Origin: Mesorhizobium loti
GTDB lineage: Bacteria > Pseudomonadota > Alphaproteobacteria > Rhizobiales > Rhizobiaceae
Direction of reading: 5' to 3'
NCBI RefSeq assembly: GCF_001510895.1
Contig: NZ_LPWA01000097.1
Span: 60,737-124,736 of the forward strand
DNA length: 64,000 nucleotides
Part shown: positions 1-9,082 of the stretch, in pieces
Position numbering within the stretch: position 1 is the first letter of the stretch
How the letters are laid out: the number at the start of each line of letters is the position of its first letter
Position numbers and translations under genes: made by a program
The notes under the pieces: generated by a model
What the model was told of the DNA's origin: nothing
The model's database searches: none
What the model saw: the letters and a program-made list of their open reading frames with translations, nothing else

Positions 1-1
1 G

Positions 2-520
2 TCCTGGGACGAGGAACCCTCGCGCCAGCCCTTCACCTCGGGCAAGGCGATGTTCATGCGCAACTGGTCCTATGTCTGGCCGATCGCGCAGGACGCCAAG
101 ACCTCGCAGGTGGTGGACAAGGTCGGCGTCGCGCCGCTGCCCGCCTTCCCCGGCGGCAAGAGCTCGGCCTGCCTCGGTGGCTACCAGCTCGGCGTCAACG
201 CCAACTCGAAGCAGCGCGAAGCGGCGATCGAGTTGCTCACCTGGCTGTCGTCGACCGAGACGCAGCACCGCATCGCGCTCAACTTCGGCCTCGCGCCGAC
301 GCGGCCGGCGCTGTTCCAGGATGCGCAGATCAAGAAGGAACAGCCCTTCATGGCGAGCCTCGAGAAGGTGTTCACCGGCGCCACGGCGCGGCCGAAGACG
401 GCCCAATACGCCAAGGTGACGCTGGCCTTGCAGTCCGGCATCTCCAAGGCACTGGTCTCCGGCAACGTCCAGGCCGAGATGGACGCGCTCGCCGACCAGA
501 TCAACAAGATCGTCGCCTGA
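2..520 (+). CDS. Sugar ABC transporter substrate-binding protein, C-terminal part
   Basis: Partial gene entering from the left edge; the frame is open from base 2 and encodes the last 172 residues. It should bind a sugar in the periplasm and deliver it to the two permeases that follow 2 bases downstream. The family assignment (extracellular solute-binding protein family 1, MalE/UgpB type) rests on the typical C-terminal half: an FTSGKAMF segment followed by NWSY, a PLPAFPGG turn, a GGYQLGVN strand, a helix with TWLSSTETQ, and a final ADQINKIVA helix. The signal peptide lies outside the window. The ligand cannot be read from this part; the neighbouring isomerases and kinase imply a carbohydrate that is isomerised and phosphorylated. 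Confidence 0.85.
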   Translation, partial: SWDEEPSRQPFTSGKAMFMRNWSYVWPIAQDAKTSQVVDKVGVAPLPAFPGGKSSACLGGYQLGVNANSKQREAAIELLTWLSSTETQHRIALNFGLAPTRPALFQDAQIKKEQPFMASLEKVFTGATARPKTAQYAKVTLALQSGISKALVSGNVQAEMDALADQINKIVA

Positions 521-522
521 CC

Positions 523-1455
523 ATGACCGCGGCCGCCACTCTATCTGGCGCTGGCCGGCCGCGGCGGCTTGGCAAGGCGCTTCCCGGCGCCTTGTGGGCC
601 CTCATCCTGCTGACGCCGGCCTTCGTGTCGCTGGCGTCGGTCTCGTTCTATCCGATCATCAACGGCCTCTATCTCTCGCTCACCAACACCTCACTGATCA
701 CGCAGGAGCAGGACTACACCGGCTTCGCCAACTATCTGCAGCTTTTGGGCGACGCGCAGTTCTGGAACGCCTGGTGGCATACGATGTGGTTCACCTTCGC
801 CTCCACCGTGCTGGAGACGGTGATCGGGCTTGGCATGGCGCTCATCCTTTTCGAGGCCTTCAAGGGCCGCGGCCTGGTACGCGCGGCAATGCTGGTGCCG
901 TGGGCAATGCCAACCGTCGTCACTTCAAAGATGTTCGGCTGGCTGTTCAACGGCCAGAACGGCATCATCAACTACATCCTTTTGCATGCCGGGCTGATCG
1001 ACCAGAACATCAACTGGTACGGCTCCGCCGACACGGCGATGACCACAATCATCATCGCCGATGTGTGGAAGACGACGCCGTTCATGGCGCTGCTGTTGCT
1101 CACCGGTCTGCAGACCATACCCAACTCGCTGATCGAAGCGGCGCGCATGGACGGCGCCAAGGGCTGGATCACCTTCTGGTACATCCGCCTGCCGCTGTTG
1201 ATGCCGACGCTTTTGATCGCCGGGCTGTTCCGCGCGCTCGACGCCTTCCGCGTCTTCGACCTGGTCTATGTGCTGACCGGCGGCGGCCCGGCCGATTCCA
1301 CCGAGACGCTGTCGACGCTCTCCTATAAGGTGCTGTTCTCGACGCTGCAGTTCGGCTACGGCTCCGCGGTCTCGACGGCGATGTTCATCACCGAAGGCAT
1401 CATCGCGCTGGCATTCGTCGTCTTCCTCATCCGGCAAATCCGGAGGGCGCAATGA
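523..1455 (+). CDS. Sugar ABC transporter permease (MalF/UgpA type)
   Basis: 310-residue inner-membrane permease with about six hydrophobic segments. The first is at roughly residues 22-45, ahead of an extended periplasmic region. The cytoplasmic EAA loop, which docks the ATPase, is visible near residue 205 (EAARMDGAKGW). The length fits the MalF/UgpA-like group of carbohydrate importers (CUT1). It follows the binding-protein gene directly and its stop overlaps the start of the second permease by 4 bases, so the two membrane subunits are probably translationally coupled. The substrate is unknown. Confidence 0.9.
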   Translation: MTAAATLSGAGRPRRLGKALPGALWALILLTPAFVSLASVSFYPIINGLYLSLTNTSLITQEQDYTGFANYLQLLGDAQFWNAWWHTMWFTFASTVLETVIGLGMALILFEAFKGRGLVRAAMLVPWAMPTVVTSKMFGWLFNGQNGIINYILLHAGLIDQNINWYGSADTAMTTIIIADVWKTTPFMALLLLTGLQTIPNSLIEAARMDGAKGWITFWYIRLPLLMPTLLIAGLFRALDAFRVFDLVYVLTGGGPADSTETLSTLSYKVLFSTLQFGYGSAVSTAMFITEGIIALAFVVFLIRQIRRAQ

Positions 1456-2288
1456 ACGACACGCGCTCGCCGCTGCAGAGCTTCGCCATCTATCTCGGCG
1501 CCTTCCTGATCCTCGTCTGGTCGGGCGGGCCGTTCATCTGGCAGTTCTCGACCTCGTTCCAGCTCGACAAGGCGCTGACTTCGGGCGCGCCGTCGCTGAT
1601 CCCGCATCCCTTCACGCTGGAGCACTATTACAACGCCTTCGTCGAGAAGGAACTGCACCGCTATGTCTGGAATTCGCTGGTGGTGTCGCTGGCGACGACC
1701 TTCCTTTGTCTCGTCGTCGGATCGCTCGCCGCCTTCGCGCTGTCGCGGCTCAACGTCAAAGGCCGCTTCGGAATCCTCATGGTCATCCTGTCGGTGTCGA
1801 TGTTCCCGCAAATCGCGCTGGTCGGGCCGCTTTACCTGGTGGCCACCAATCTCGGCCTGCTCGACACTTACACGGCGCTGATCATCACCTATCTGGCGCT
1901 CGGCCTGCCGCTTGTGACCTGGGTGCTGTTCGGCTATTTCGAGACGTTGCCGCGCGAGATCGACGAGGCGGCGCGCATGGACGGCGTCAGCATTCCCGGG
2001 CTGCTGTGGCATATCATCCTGCCGATGTCGCTGCCGAGCCTGGTGACGACCGGCCTGCTTGCTTTCATCAGCGCCTGGAATGAGTTCCTGTTCGCGCTCG
2101 CCTTCACTTCCAACATCGACCGCCAGACGATCCCCGTCGGCATCGCCAATTTCACCAACCTCTACTATGTGCCCTGGGGCGACATCGCCGCGGCCTCGGC
2201 CGTCGTCACCGTGCCGCTGATCGTGCTGGTGCTGTTCTTCCAGCGCCACATCATCGAAGGCCTGACCCAAGGTGGCATCAAGGAATGA
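1452..2288 (+). CDS. Sugar ABC transporter permease (MalG/UgpE type)
   Basis: 278-residue second membrane subunit, with about six hydrophobic helices and the EAA loop near residue 172 (EAARMDGVSIPG), as in MalG/UgpE. The ATG overlaps the end of the upstream permease (ATGA arrangement). It should form a heterodimer with that protein and be powered by the ATPase encoded at 7643-8734. That the ATPase sits at the far end of the catabolic cluster suggests the whole block is one transcription unit for import and breakdown of a single sugar. Confidence 0.9.
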   Translation: MNDTRSPLQSFAIYLGAFLILVWSGGPFIWQFSTSFQLDKALTSGAPSLIPHPFTLEHYYNAFVEKELHRYVWNSLVVSLATTFLCLVVGSLAAFALSRLNVKGRFGILMVILSVSMFPQIALVGPLYLVATNLGLLDTYTALIITYLALGLPLVTWVLFGYFETLPREIDEAARMDGVSIPGLLWHIILPMSLPSLVTTGLLAFISAWNEFLFALAFTSNIDRQTIPVGIANFTNLYYVPWGDIAAASAVVTVPLIVLVLFFQRHIIEGLTQGGIKE

Positions 2289-2292
2289 AAGG

Positions 2293-3114
2293 ATGACCGT
2301 GAAAGACCTCAAAGTTGGCTGCCAGACCTTCACCTGGGAAATGCTCAGAGATCGCTTCACCGGCGGTCCCGACGATCTGCTCGAGGCGATCGCCGATGGC
2401 GGCTATGCCGGCATCGAGATCACCGACACGATGATCGGCCGCTATGCCGGCAAGTCGGCTGAGTTCGCCGCCGCGTTAAAGTCACGCAGTCTGACGCTCG
2501 TCTCCTTCGCCTTCGGTTCGAAGAGCGGCTTCACGCTGAAGGACCAGATCGGCGCCGATCTCGAGACCGCCAAACGCTGGATCGATTTCGCCGCCGCCTT
2601 TCCCGGCGCGCTAGTGTCGATGGGCTCGGCGACCGTCGTCTCCGATGGCCCGCGCGACGACAAGTTCGCCATCGCGGCGGAAGTCTACAACAAGGCCGGC
2701 GAGCTCGGCCGCAAGGCCGGTGTCGAGATGGCGGTGCATCCGAGCTCGCATCACAACACGCTGCTCTTCGACCGCGCCGACTATGACCGCATTTTCGGCC
2801 TGATCGATGCCTCGCTGGTCGGCTGGGTGCCGGACACCGGCCACATATTGCGCGGCCATCAGGACATGGCCGACACGCTCACCACCTATCGCGACCGCAT
2901 CCGCTACGTGCATTTGAAGGATGTCGATGCGGCAGGCACCTGGGCGATGCTCGGCAAGGGCGTCTGCGACACGGCCAAGGTGATCGAGATCGCGAGTGCC
3001 GCGCCCAACTTCAACGGCTGGCTGGTGCTGGAGGAGGAATCGGAAACTGCTGCCGCCGATCCGGTTGGCGCGGTGAAGACTAACCGCCAGACCATGCGCG
3101 GCTACGGGGCCTGA
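2293..3114 (+). CDS. Sugar phosphate isomerase/epimerase (xylose-isomerase-like TIM barrel)
   Basis: 273 residues from the ATG at 2293, chosen because a GAAAGG ribosome-binding site precedes it; an upstream in-frame start at 2272 overlaps the permease gene and is less likely. The fold is the AP-endonuclease-2/xylose-isomerase-like TIM barrel (IolE/IolI/DTE relatives). Candidate metal ligands are seen in EITDT (near residue 43), MAVHPSSHHN, VPDTGHILRGH and VHLKDVD, then a C-terminal LVLEEESE strand. It probably isomerises or epimerises an imported sugar or its keto derivative in the cytoplasm. The substrate cannot be told from sequence. Confidence 0.8.
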   Translation: MTVKDLKVGCQTFTWEMLRDRFTGGPDDLLEAIADGGYAGIEITDTMIGRYAGKSAEFAAALKSRSLTLVSFAFGSKSGFTLKDQIGADLETAKRWIDFAAAFPGALVSMGSATVVSDGPRDDKFAIAAEVYNKAGELGRKAGVEMAVHPSSHHNTLLFDRADYDRIFGLIDASLVGWVPDTGHILRGHQDMADTLTTYRDRIRYVHLKDVDAAGTWAMLGKGVCDTAKVIEIASAAPNFNGWLVLEEESETAAADPVGAVKTNRQTMRGYGA

Positions 3115-3118
3115 GACG

Positions 3119-4195
3119 ATGATCCGCAAGAAAGACCGTCGCCTTCGTGTCGGTGTGCTCGGCTGCGGGCCGATCGCGCAGTTCGCGCATCTGGAGTCCT
3201 GCGTGAAGGCAAGCAATGCCGACCTCTACGCGATCTGCGATGCGGCGCCCGATCTGCTCGCTCGCATGGGCGCGACCTACGAGCCCGAAAAGATGTATGG
3301 CGATTATGACGAGATGCTCGCCGATCCAGAGCTCGAGGCGGTGATCGTCGCCACCTCGGACGTCTATCACGTGCCGATGTCGATCAAGGCGCTCGAAGCC
3401 GGCAAGCATGTGCTGTGCGAAAAGCCGATCGGCGTTTCGGTCGAGGAAGGCGGGAAGCTCGCTGAAGCGGTCAGGCGTTCCGGCAAGGTGCTGCAGGTCG
3501 GGCACATGAAACGCTTCGACCCGGCGCTGGAAGCGGCGCGCGATTTCGTCCGCGACGAGATGGGCGAGATCCTGGCGCTAAAGGCGTGGTATTGCGATTC
3601 CACCCACCGCTACACCAACACCGACGCCGTGCAGCCGCTGCCCATCACCAGCAAGCTCGCGAAGAAGCCGGCCGGCAATCCGAAGGCGGATCTCAGGCAG
3701 TATTTCATGCTGGCGCATGGCTCGCATCTGGTCGACACGGCGCGCTTCCTCGTCGGCGAAATCACGGCCGTTCGCGCGCGCCTCAACGAGCGCTTCGGCG
3801 CCTATTGCTGGTTCGTCGAAACCGAGTTCGCCAATGGAGCGCTCGGCCATCTCGATCTCACGGTTGCCGTGCGCATGGACTGGCACGAAGGTTTCCAGCT
3901 TTATGGCGAGAATGGCTCGGTGATCGCGAAGACCTTCAATCCCTGGTATTTCCGCGCCAGCGAGGTCGACATTTTTCACGAGAAGGATGCTACCTCGCGC
4001 AGGCCCCTCGGCGCCGACGGCCATTTCTTCCGCCGCCAGCTCGAGGGCCTCGCCGACGCGGTGCTCGACGGCAAGCCGCAGCGCGGCGCCAATGTCGAGG
4101 ACGGGCTCGCCTCGATCCGCGCCATGGTCGCGATCGCGCGCTCGGTCGAAAGCGGCGAGCGCGTCGAGCTCGCCGGCGTGACGGGAGCGGTCTGA
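3119..4195 (+). CDS. Gfo/Idh/MocA family NAD(P)-dependent oxidoreductase
   Basis: 358 residues. The N-terminal Rossmann domain shows a dinucleotide-binding turn (GVLGCGPIAQ, residues 14-23) and the family EKPIG motif near residue 102. The C-terminal alpha/beta domain carries the tetramer-forming sheet. Members oxidise or reduce sugars, inositols or sugar derivatives with NAD(P). It sits between two TIM-barrel isomerases, with 4 bases to the upstream gene and a TGATG overlap with the next. The combination resembles inositol/sugar-keto catabolic operons, but the substrate is not determined. A truncated gene of the same family lies at 8736-9065. Confidence 0.88.
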   Translation: MIRKKDRRLRVGVLGCGPIAQFAHLESCVKASNADLYAICDAAPDLLARMGATYEPEKMYGDYDEMLADPELEAVIVATSDVYHVPMSIKALEAGKHVLCEKPIGVSVEEGGKLAEAVRRSGKVLQVGHMKRFDPALEAARDFVRDEMGEILALKAWYCDSTHRYTNTDAVQPLPITSKLAKKPAGNPKADLRQYFMLAHGSHLVDTARFLVGEITAVRARLNERFGAYCWFVETEFANGALGHLDLTVAVRMDWHEGFQLYGENGSVIAKTFNPWYFRASEVDIFHEKDATSRRPLGADGHFFRRQLEGLADAVLDGKPQRGANVEDGLASIRAMVAIARSVESGERVELAGVTGAV

Positions 4196-5013
4196 TGCAG
4201 GTCGGGGTGTTCGCCAAGACTTTTCCGGGCAGCGAGCCGGCCGGCGTTTTAGCCGCCGTGCGCGATGCGGGCTTCGCGGTCACCCAGTTCAACCTCGCCT
4301 GCGCCGGCCTGCAGTCGATGCCGGACGCGGTTCCGGACGCAGCAATCGACGCCATCGATGGCGCCGCCAAGGCTTCCGGCATCGGCCTCGTGGCGCTCTC
4401 CGGCACATACAACATGGCGCATCCGGACAGCAGGGTGCGCGACGATGGATTGCGGCGGCTCGCGATAATCATCGAGACGGCAGCCCGGCTGTCCATCCCG
4501 CTCGTGACGCTCTGCACCGGAACGCGCAACGCCGAGGACCAGTGGGCGCACCACCCCGACAATGCCGATCCCTCGGCCTGGGCCGACATGGCGCGCGAGA
4601 TGGTAAAGGCGCTTCGGCTTGCCGAACGCCACGGCGTCGATCTCGGCATCGAGCCGGAGCAAGCCAACATCGTCACCTCGGCCAGCGACGCGATGCGGCT
4701 GATTTCCGAGATGGGTTCGAAGCGGCTGCGCATCGTGCTCGATCCCGCCAATCTGTTCGAGCGGGCGAATGCCGAGGAAGCGCGCGCCGTCGTTGCCGAG
4801 GCGGTCGACCGGACAGCAGGCTACGTCTCTCTGGCGCACGCCAAGGACCGTTTCGCCGACGGGCGCTTTGCCACGGCCGGACAAGGCGTCGTCGACTTCG
4901 CCGACTTCATTGCTCGCCTGAAAGCCGCCGACTTCGATGGGCCGCTGGTGACGCACGGACTGTCGGCCGAAGAAGCGCCGGGCGTCGCGCGCTTCCTCAA
5001 GGTGCTGGTGTGA
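4195..5013 (+). CDS. Second sugar phosphate isomerase/epimerase (TIM barrel)
   Basis: 272 residues, starting at the ATG that overlaps the stop of the dehydrogenase gene (TGATG). It belongs to the same AP-endonuclease-2-like superfamily as the protein at 2293-3114 but is clearly divergent from it. Likely metal-site strands are GIEPEQANI, RIVLDPANLF and SLAHAKDRF. The last barrel strand (PLVTHGLSAEE) is short and lacks the glutamate usual at that place, so activity or specificity may differ. Two different barrel isomerases in one operon suggest two consecutive isomerisation steps. Confidence 0.75.
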   Translation: MQVGVFAKTFPGSEPAGVLAAVRDAGFAVTQFNLACAGLQSMPDAVPDAAIDAIDGAAKASGIGLVALSGTYNMAHPDSRVRDDGLRRLAIIIETAARLSIPLVTLCTGTRNAEDQWAHHPDNADPSAWADMAREMVKALRLAERHGVDLGIEPEQANIVTSASDAMRLISEMGSKRLRIVLDPANLFERANAEEARAVVAEAVDRTAGYVSLAHAKDRFADGRFATAGQGVVDFADFIARLKAADFDGPLVTHGLSAEEAPGVARFLKVLV

Positions 5014-5831
5014 TGGGCACGCTGCTCCGCGACGGCGCCACACTTCGCGTTACCGACACGGGCGAAGGCCTGGCGGTCGTCTTCCAGCACGGGCTCGGCG
5101 GCGGCGAGGCGCAGATCGCGCAGACTTTTCCCGCCGGCTTCCGCCGCATCACGCTGGAATGCCGGGGGCATGGCGGCTCCGGGCTCGGCGAGCGGCGACC
5201 CTTCTCGTTCGAAATGTTCGCCGATGACGTTCTGGCCGCCGCCGACCAGGCCGGCCTCGACCGCTTCGTCGCCGGCGGCGTCTCGATGGGTGCTGCGATT
5301 GCGCTGCGCCTCGCTTGCCGTCATCCGCGGCGCGTCGCCGGCCTCATCCTGGTGCGGCCGGCATGGACGTTTTCGCCGGCGCCGCAGAACATGCAGCCGA
5401 TTGCCGAGGTTGCCGAGCTCATTCTGGTCCACGGCTCGGAGAAAGCGAGAGCGATCTTCGCGCAATCCGAGACGGCGCTGCGTCTCTATCGCGAGGCGCC
5501 CGACAATCTTTCCTCGCTGCTCGGCTATTTCGACCGGCCCGATGCCAAGGCCTTCGCGCAAGTCCTTGTCAATATCGCCGGCGACGGACCCGGCGTGTCC
5601 GAACGCGACGCCGCCGGGCTCGACATTCCAGCACTTGTCATCGGCAACGAAATCGATGCCGTGCACCCACTCTCGACCGCCTACGCGCTTGCTGCGGCGA
5701 TACCCGACGCGATCTTCGCCGAGGTCACGCCGAAGGCACGCGATAGCGCGAAGCATTTCGGCGAGTTGCATGAGCAGATCAGTTCCTTCCTTCAGTCTCA
5801 CTCGAATGCCCGGAGCCTCATTCCGTCATGA
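5013..5831 (+). CDS. Alpha/beta hydrolase
   Basis: 272-residue cytoplasmic hydrolase starting in a TGATG overlap with the isomerase gene. It has an oxyanion-hole HGLGGG near residue 27, a nucleophile elbow GVSMGA (Ser near residue 93), a late acid in GNEIDAVHP and a C-terminal His in KHFGELH, which together make a full Ser-Asp-His triad. The family is broad (esterases, lactonases, C-C hydrolases). In this operon a sugar lactone or ester hydrolase following the dehydrogenase step would make sense, but that is inference. Confidence 0.8.
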   Translation: MGTLLRDGATLRVTDTGEGLAVVFQHGLGGGEAQIAQTFPAGFRRITLECRGHGGSGLGERRPFSFEMFADDVLAAADQAGLDRFVAGGVSMGAAIALRLACRHPRRVAGLILVRPAWTFSPAPQNMQPIAEVAELILVHGSEKARAIFAQSETALRLYREAPDNLSSLLGYFDRPDAKAFAQVLVNIAGDGPGVSERDAAGLDIPALVIGNEIDAVHPLSTAYALAAAIPDAIFAEVTPKARDSAKHFGELHEQISSFLQSHSNARSLIPS

Positions 5832-6550
5832 CCGCCAAACCCCTCTCCGGCCCTGCCGCTATCGCGGCGCTACCGCGCGATCGGCTTATCGGCGAATTCT
5901 CGCTGTGGTCGGCGGATCTCGCCAATATGGAGCGGGATCTGAAGCGTATCGAAGCCCATGCCGATCTGCATCACATCGACGTGGCGGATGCGCGCTTCAC
6001 CCCCGGCTTCCTGTTCTTTCCCGACATGGTGGCGCGCATCGCCAGGCTGACGGCCAAACCCATCCATGTGCATCTGATGGTCGAAGCGGAAATCGTCGAG
6101 GCGCAGACGCGTCAGTTCATCGAGGCCGGCGCCGACCTCGTCACCATCCATGCGGAGAATGGCGAAGCCGGCCTGCGCGCGGCCAAGCTGGCGCATGAGC
6201 TCGGCGCCGAGGCTGGCGTGGTGCTGCGGCTGGAGACGCCGGTGTCGGCGATCGCTCCCTTCTTGCCTGAAGTCGCCTTCGTGACGCTGCTCGGCACCTC
6301 GATCGGCGTCAAGGGCCAGAGCCTGTCGGATCAAGCCTGCCCGCGCCTGATCGAAGCGCGCGCGCTGATGAAGAAATCCGGCCGCGAAGCCGATATCATT
6401 CTCGCAGCCGACGGCGGCATCCGCCTTGAGACGGTGCCGCTGCTGCGCGCCGCCGGCGCCGACACGGTGGTGCTGGGCTCCCTCGCCTTCGGCGATCCCG
6501 ACCTCGCGCAGCGCATGGCGTGGCTGCACGGGCTGAAGGCCGCCGCCTGA
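5828..6550 (+). CDS. Ribulose-phosphate 3-epimerase-like protein
   Basis: 240-residue TIM barrel of the Rpe family. The metal/catalytic motifs are recognisable though drifted: SLWSADLANM at the start, HHIDVADARF (usually HxDVMDG), HVHLMV, a phosphate-site strand LRLETP, and AADGGI (usually VDGG) with GSLAFGD at the end. Members interconvert ribulose-5-P and xylulose-5-P or related ketose phosphates such as allulose-6-P. Its distance from canonical Rpe and its place beside a ROK kinase suggest a dedicated ketohexose- or pentose-phosphate epimerase for this pathway. It overlaps both neighbours by 1-4 bases. Confidence 0.8.
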   Translation: MTAKPLSGPAAIAALPRDRLIGEFSLWSADLANMERDLKRIEAHADLHHIDVADARFTPGFLFFPDMVARIARLTAKPIHVHLMVEAEIVEAQTRQFIEAGADLVTIHAENGEAGLRAAKLAHELGAEAGVVLRLETPVSAIAPFLPEVAFVTLLGTSIGVKGQSLSDQACPRLIEARALMKKSGREADIILAADGGIRLETVPLLRAAGADTVVLGSLAFGDPDLAQRMAWLHGLKAAA

Positions 6551-7587
6551 TGAGCACGCTCGCGCTTGCCTTCGATCTCGGCGGCACGGAGCTGCGCGGC
6601 GCGCTGGTCGAGCGCAGCGGCGACGTGGTCGCGCGCGTCTCGGAAGCAACATTGGCTGGCGCGGGTTCGGAAGCGGTGATCGGTCAGATCATCACTCTCG
6701 CGGACAAGCTGCTCAAGGAGCACCCGCAAGCAAGGGTCGTTGGCATCGGCGCATGCGCGCCCGGTCCGCTCGATCCCAAGGCAGGCATCGTCATCGGACC
6801 GCCAACGCTCGCCGGCTGGCACAACGTGCCCATGATCGACATTTTGAGCCGCCAGTTCGGCCTGCCGGTGCGGCTGGAGAATGACGCCAACGCGGCGGCG
6901 CTCGGCGAGTGGCGCTTCGGCGCCGGCCGCGGCGCCGCATCGATGGTCTTCGTCACCGTGTCGACCGGCATAGGCGGCGGCGTGATCGCCGACGGCCACA
7001 TCTATCACGGCAGGCGTGGGCTTGCGGCCGAGATCGGTCACATGACGATCACCGGCGAAGGCGATCGCTGCTTCTGCGGCAATGTCGGCTGCTTCGAGGC
7101 CGTTGCTTCCGGCACAGCGCTCGGACGCCAGGCGACGCGCCTTACCGCGCCCGGCGACGGCTCGTTGCTCCGGCGGCTCTCCAACAACGGCGACGTCTCC
7201 GCCCGCCATGTCGTCGAGGCCGCACGGACGGGCGATGCCACCGCTCGCCAGTTGGTCGAGGCGGAGGCGAAATGGCTCGGCATCGGCTTCACCAACCTTT
7301 TGCATCTCTATTCGCCCGAGGTGATCGTCATGGGCGGCGGGCTCGCCAACGGCTTCGACCTTCTGGCGCCGGGGATCAGGGCGACGATCGAGGGGCGTGC
7401 CATGCAAGCCTATTGCGACGTTCCGATCGTGCCGGCCGAGCTCGGCGACCGCGCCGGACTGGTCGGCGCTGCAAGCCTGATCCTGTGGGAGGGCGAGCCA
7501 GGCACGGCGCTGGCGATGGTGCAGGACGAAGAGACCAAGAACGGCGCTGGTGGAGCGTCCGGCTCTAGCCAAAGCGATAGAGCATGA
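6550..7587 (+). CDS. ROK family sugar kinase
   Basis: 345 residues starting at the ATG overlapping the epimerase stop. The N-terminal phosphate loop FDLGGT, the catalytic aspartate in ENDANAAALGEW, and the ROK zinc site CFCGNVGCFE following GHMTI are all present. It has no N-terminal helix-turn-helix, so it is a kinase rather than a ROK repressor. It should phosphorylate the imported sugar with ATP. The last ten codons run into the palindromic repeat at 7578-7630, so the original C-terminus may have been altered by that insertion. Confidence 0.87.
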   Translation: MSTLALAFDLGGTELRGALVERSGDVVARVSEATLAGAGSEAVIGQIITLADKLLKEHPQARVVGIGACAPGPLDPKAGIVIGPPTLAGWHNVPMIDILSRQFGLPVRLENDANAAALGEWRFGAGRGAASMVFVTVSTGIGGGVIADGHIYHGRRGLAAEIGHMTITGEGDRCFCGNVGCFEAVASGTALGRQATRLTAPGDGSLLRRLSNNGDVSARHVVEAARTGDATARQLVEAEAKWLGIGFTNLLHLYSPEVIVMGGGLANGFDLLAPGIRATIEGRAMQAYCDVPIVPAELGDRAGLVGAASLILWEGEPGTALAMVQDEETKNGAGGASGSSQSDRA

Positions 7588-7630
7588 TGTCGTCCGAAAA
7601 CCGCTTCACACTTTTCGGCATCATGCTCTA
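7578..7630. repeat. Palindromic intergenic repeat, copy 1
   Basis: Perfect 12-bp outer inverted repeat (TAGAGCATGATG at 7578-7589 against its complement at 7619-7630). A nested inner pair lies inside it (CCGAAAA at 7594-7600 / TTTTCGG at 7612-7618) around the core GCTTCACAC. The overall form is like the RIME-type elements common between rhizobial genes. The core closely matches the copies at 48944-48986 and 59079-59122, although the outer arms differ. It overlaps the 3' end of the ROK kinase gene and precedes the ATPase gene. Confidence 0.85.
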
Positions 7631-7642
7631 GGGAGGCAAGCC

Positions 7643-8734
<1,092 letters not shown>

Positions 8735-8735
8735 G

Positions 8736-9065
8736 CTTACTTTCGACGCCGTGATCGACGATCTCGGCCTGTTCGACGCCATGATCGAGGTGCGCTCCAA
8801 CACCAAGCGAGTGCTCATCATCTACGACACGCCGTATATCCGCAGCCTGCCGACGCGGCTGGAGGTGACGGAAGCCGGCCCGCTCGGCCCGGTGACAAAG
8901 ACATTCGGGCCGCTCTATGGCGACGCCTTCTCCAACGAGCTGGAGACCTTCCACCGCCACATCATGGAGGGCACGAAGCCGCTCACCGATCTTGCGGATT
9001 CACGACGGGATCTGGCGCTAATGGCCGAGATCATCGAGCGGATGAAGGAGAGCGGAGGGAACTGA
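8736..9065 (+). pseudogene. Truncated Gfo/Idh/MocA oxidoreductase remnant (C-terminal part)
   Basis: Immediately after the ATPase stop, an open frame encodes about 108 residues that match only the C-terminal sheet and last helix of Gfo/Idh/MocA dehydrogenases. Visible pieces are an EVRSNTKRVLIIYDTPYIR-like strand pair, FSNELETFHRHIMEG and a final LMAEIIERMKESGGN. The Rossmann domain and EKP motif are missing and no ribosome-binding site or sensible start is present, so this is a decayed gene fragment. Its last 44 bp recur as a near-perfect direct repeat at 10311-10354. It was probably the last gene of the sugar operon before a rearrangement. Confidence 0.75.
9022..9065 (+). repeat. 44-bp direct repeat, left copy
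   Basis: Runs from TGGCCGAGAT to GGAGGGAACTGA and coincides with the end of the dehydrogenase remnant. It matches 10311-10354 with a single mismatch (A at 9050 against C). The pair brackets the minus-strand gene at 9083-10228. Confidence 0.85.
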
Positions 9066-9082
9066 TCGATGAACGCGGTCTG

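Noticed and set aside
1356..2360. 334-residue open frame on the minus strand opposite the permease gene
   Set aside because: It is a GC-rich shadow of the two permease genes, with low-complexity His/Asp/Arg/Gln composition and no family pattern.
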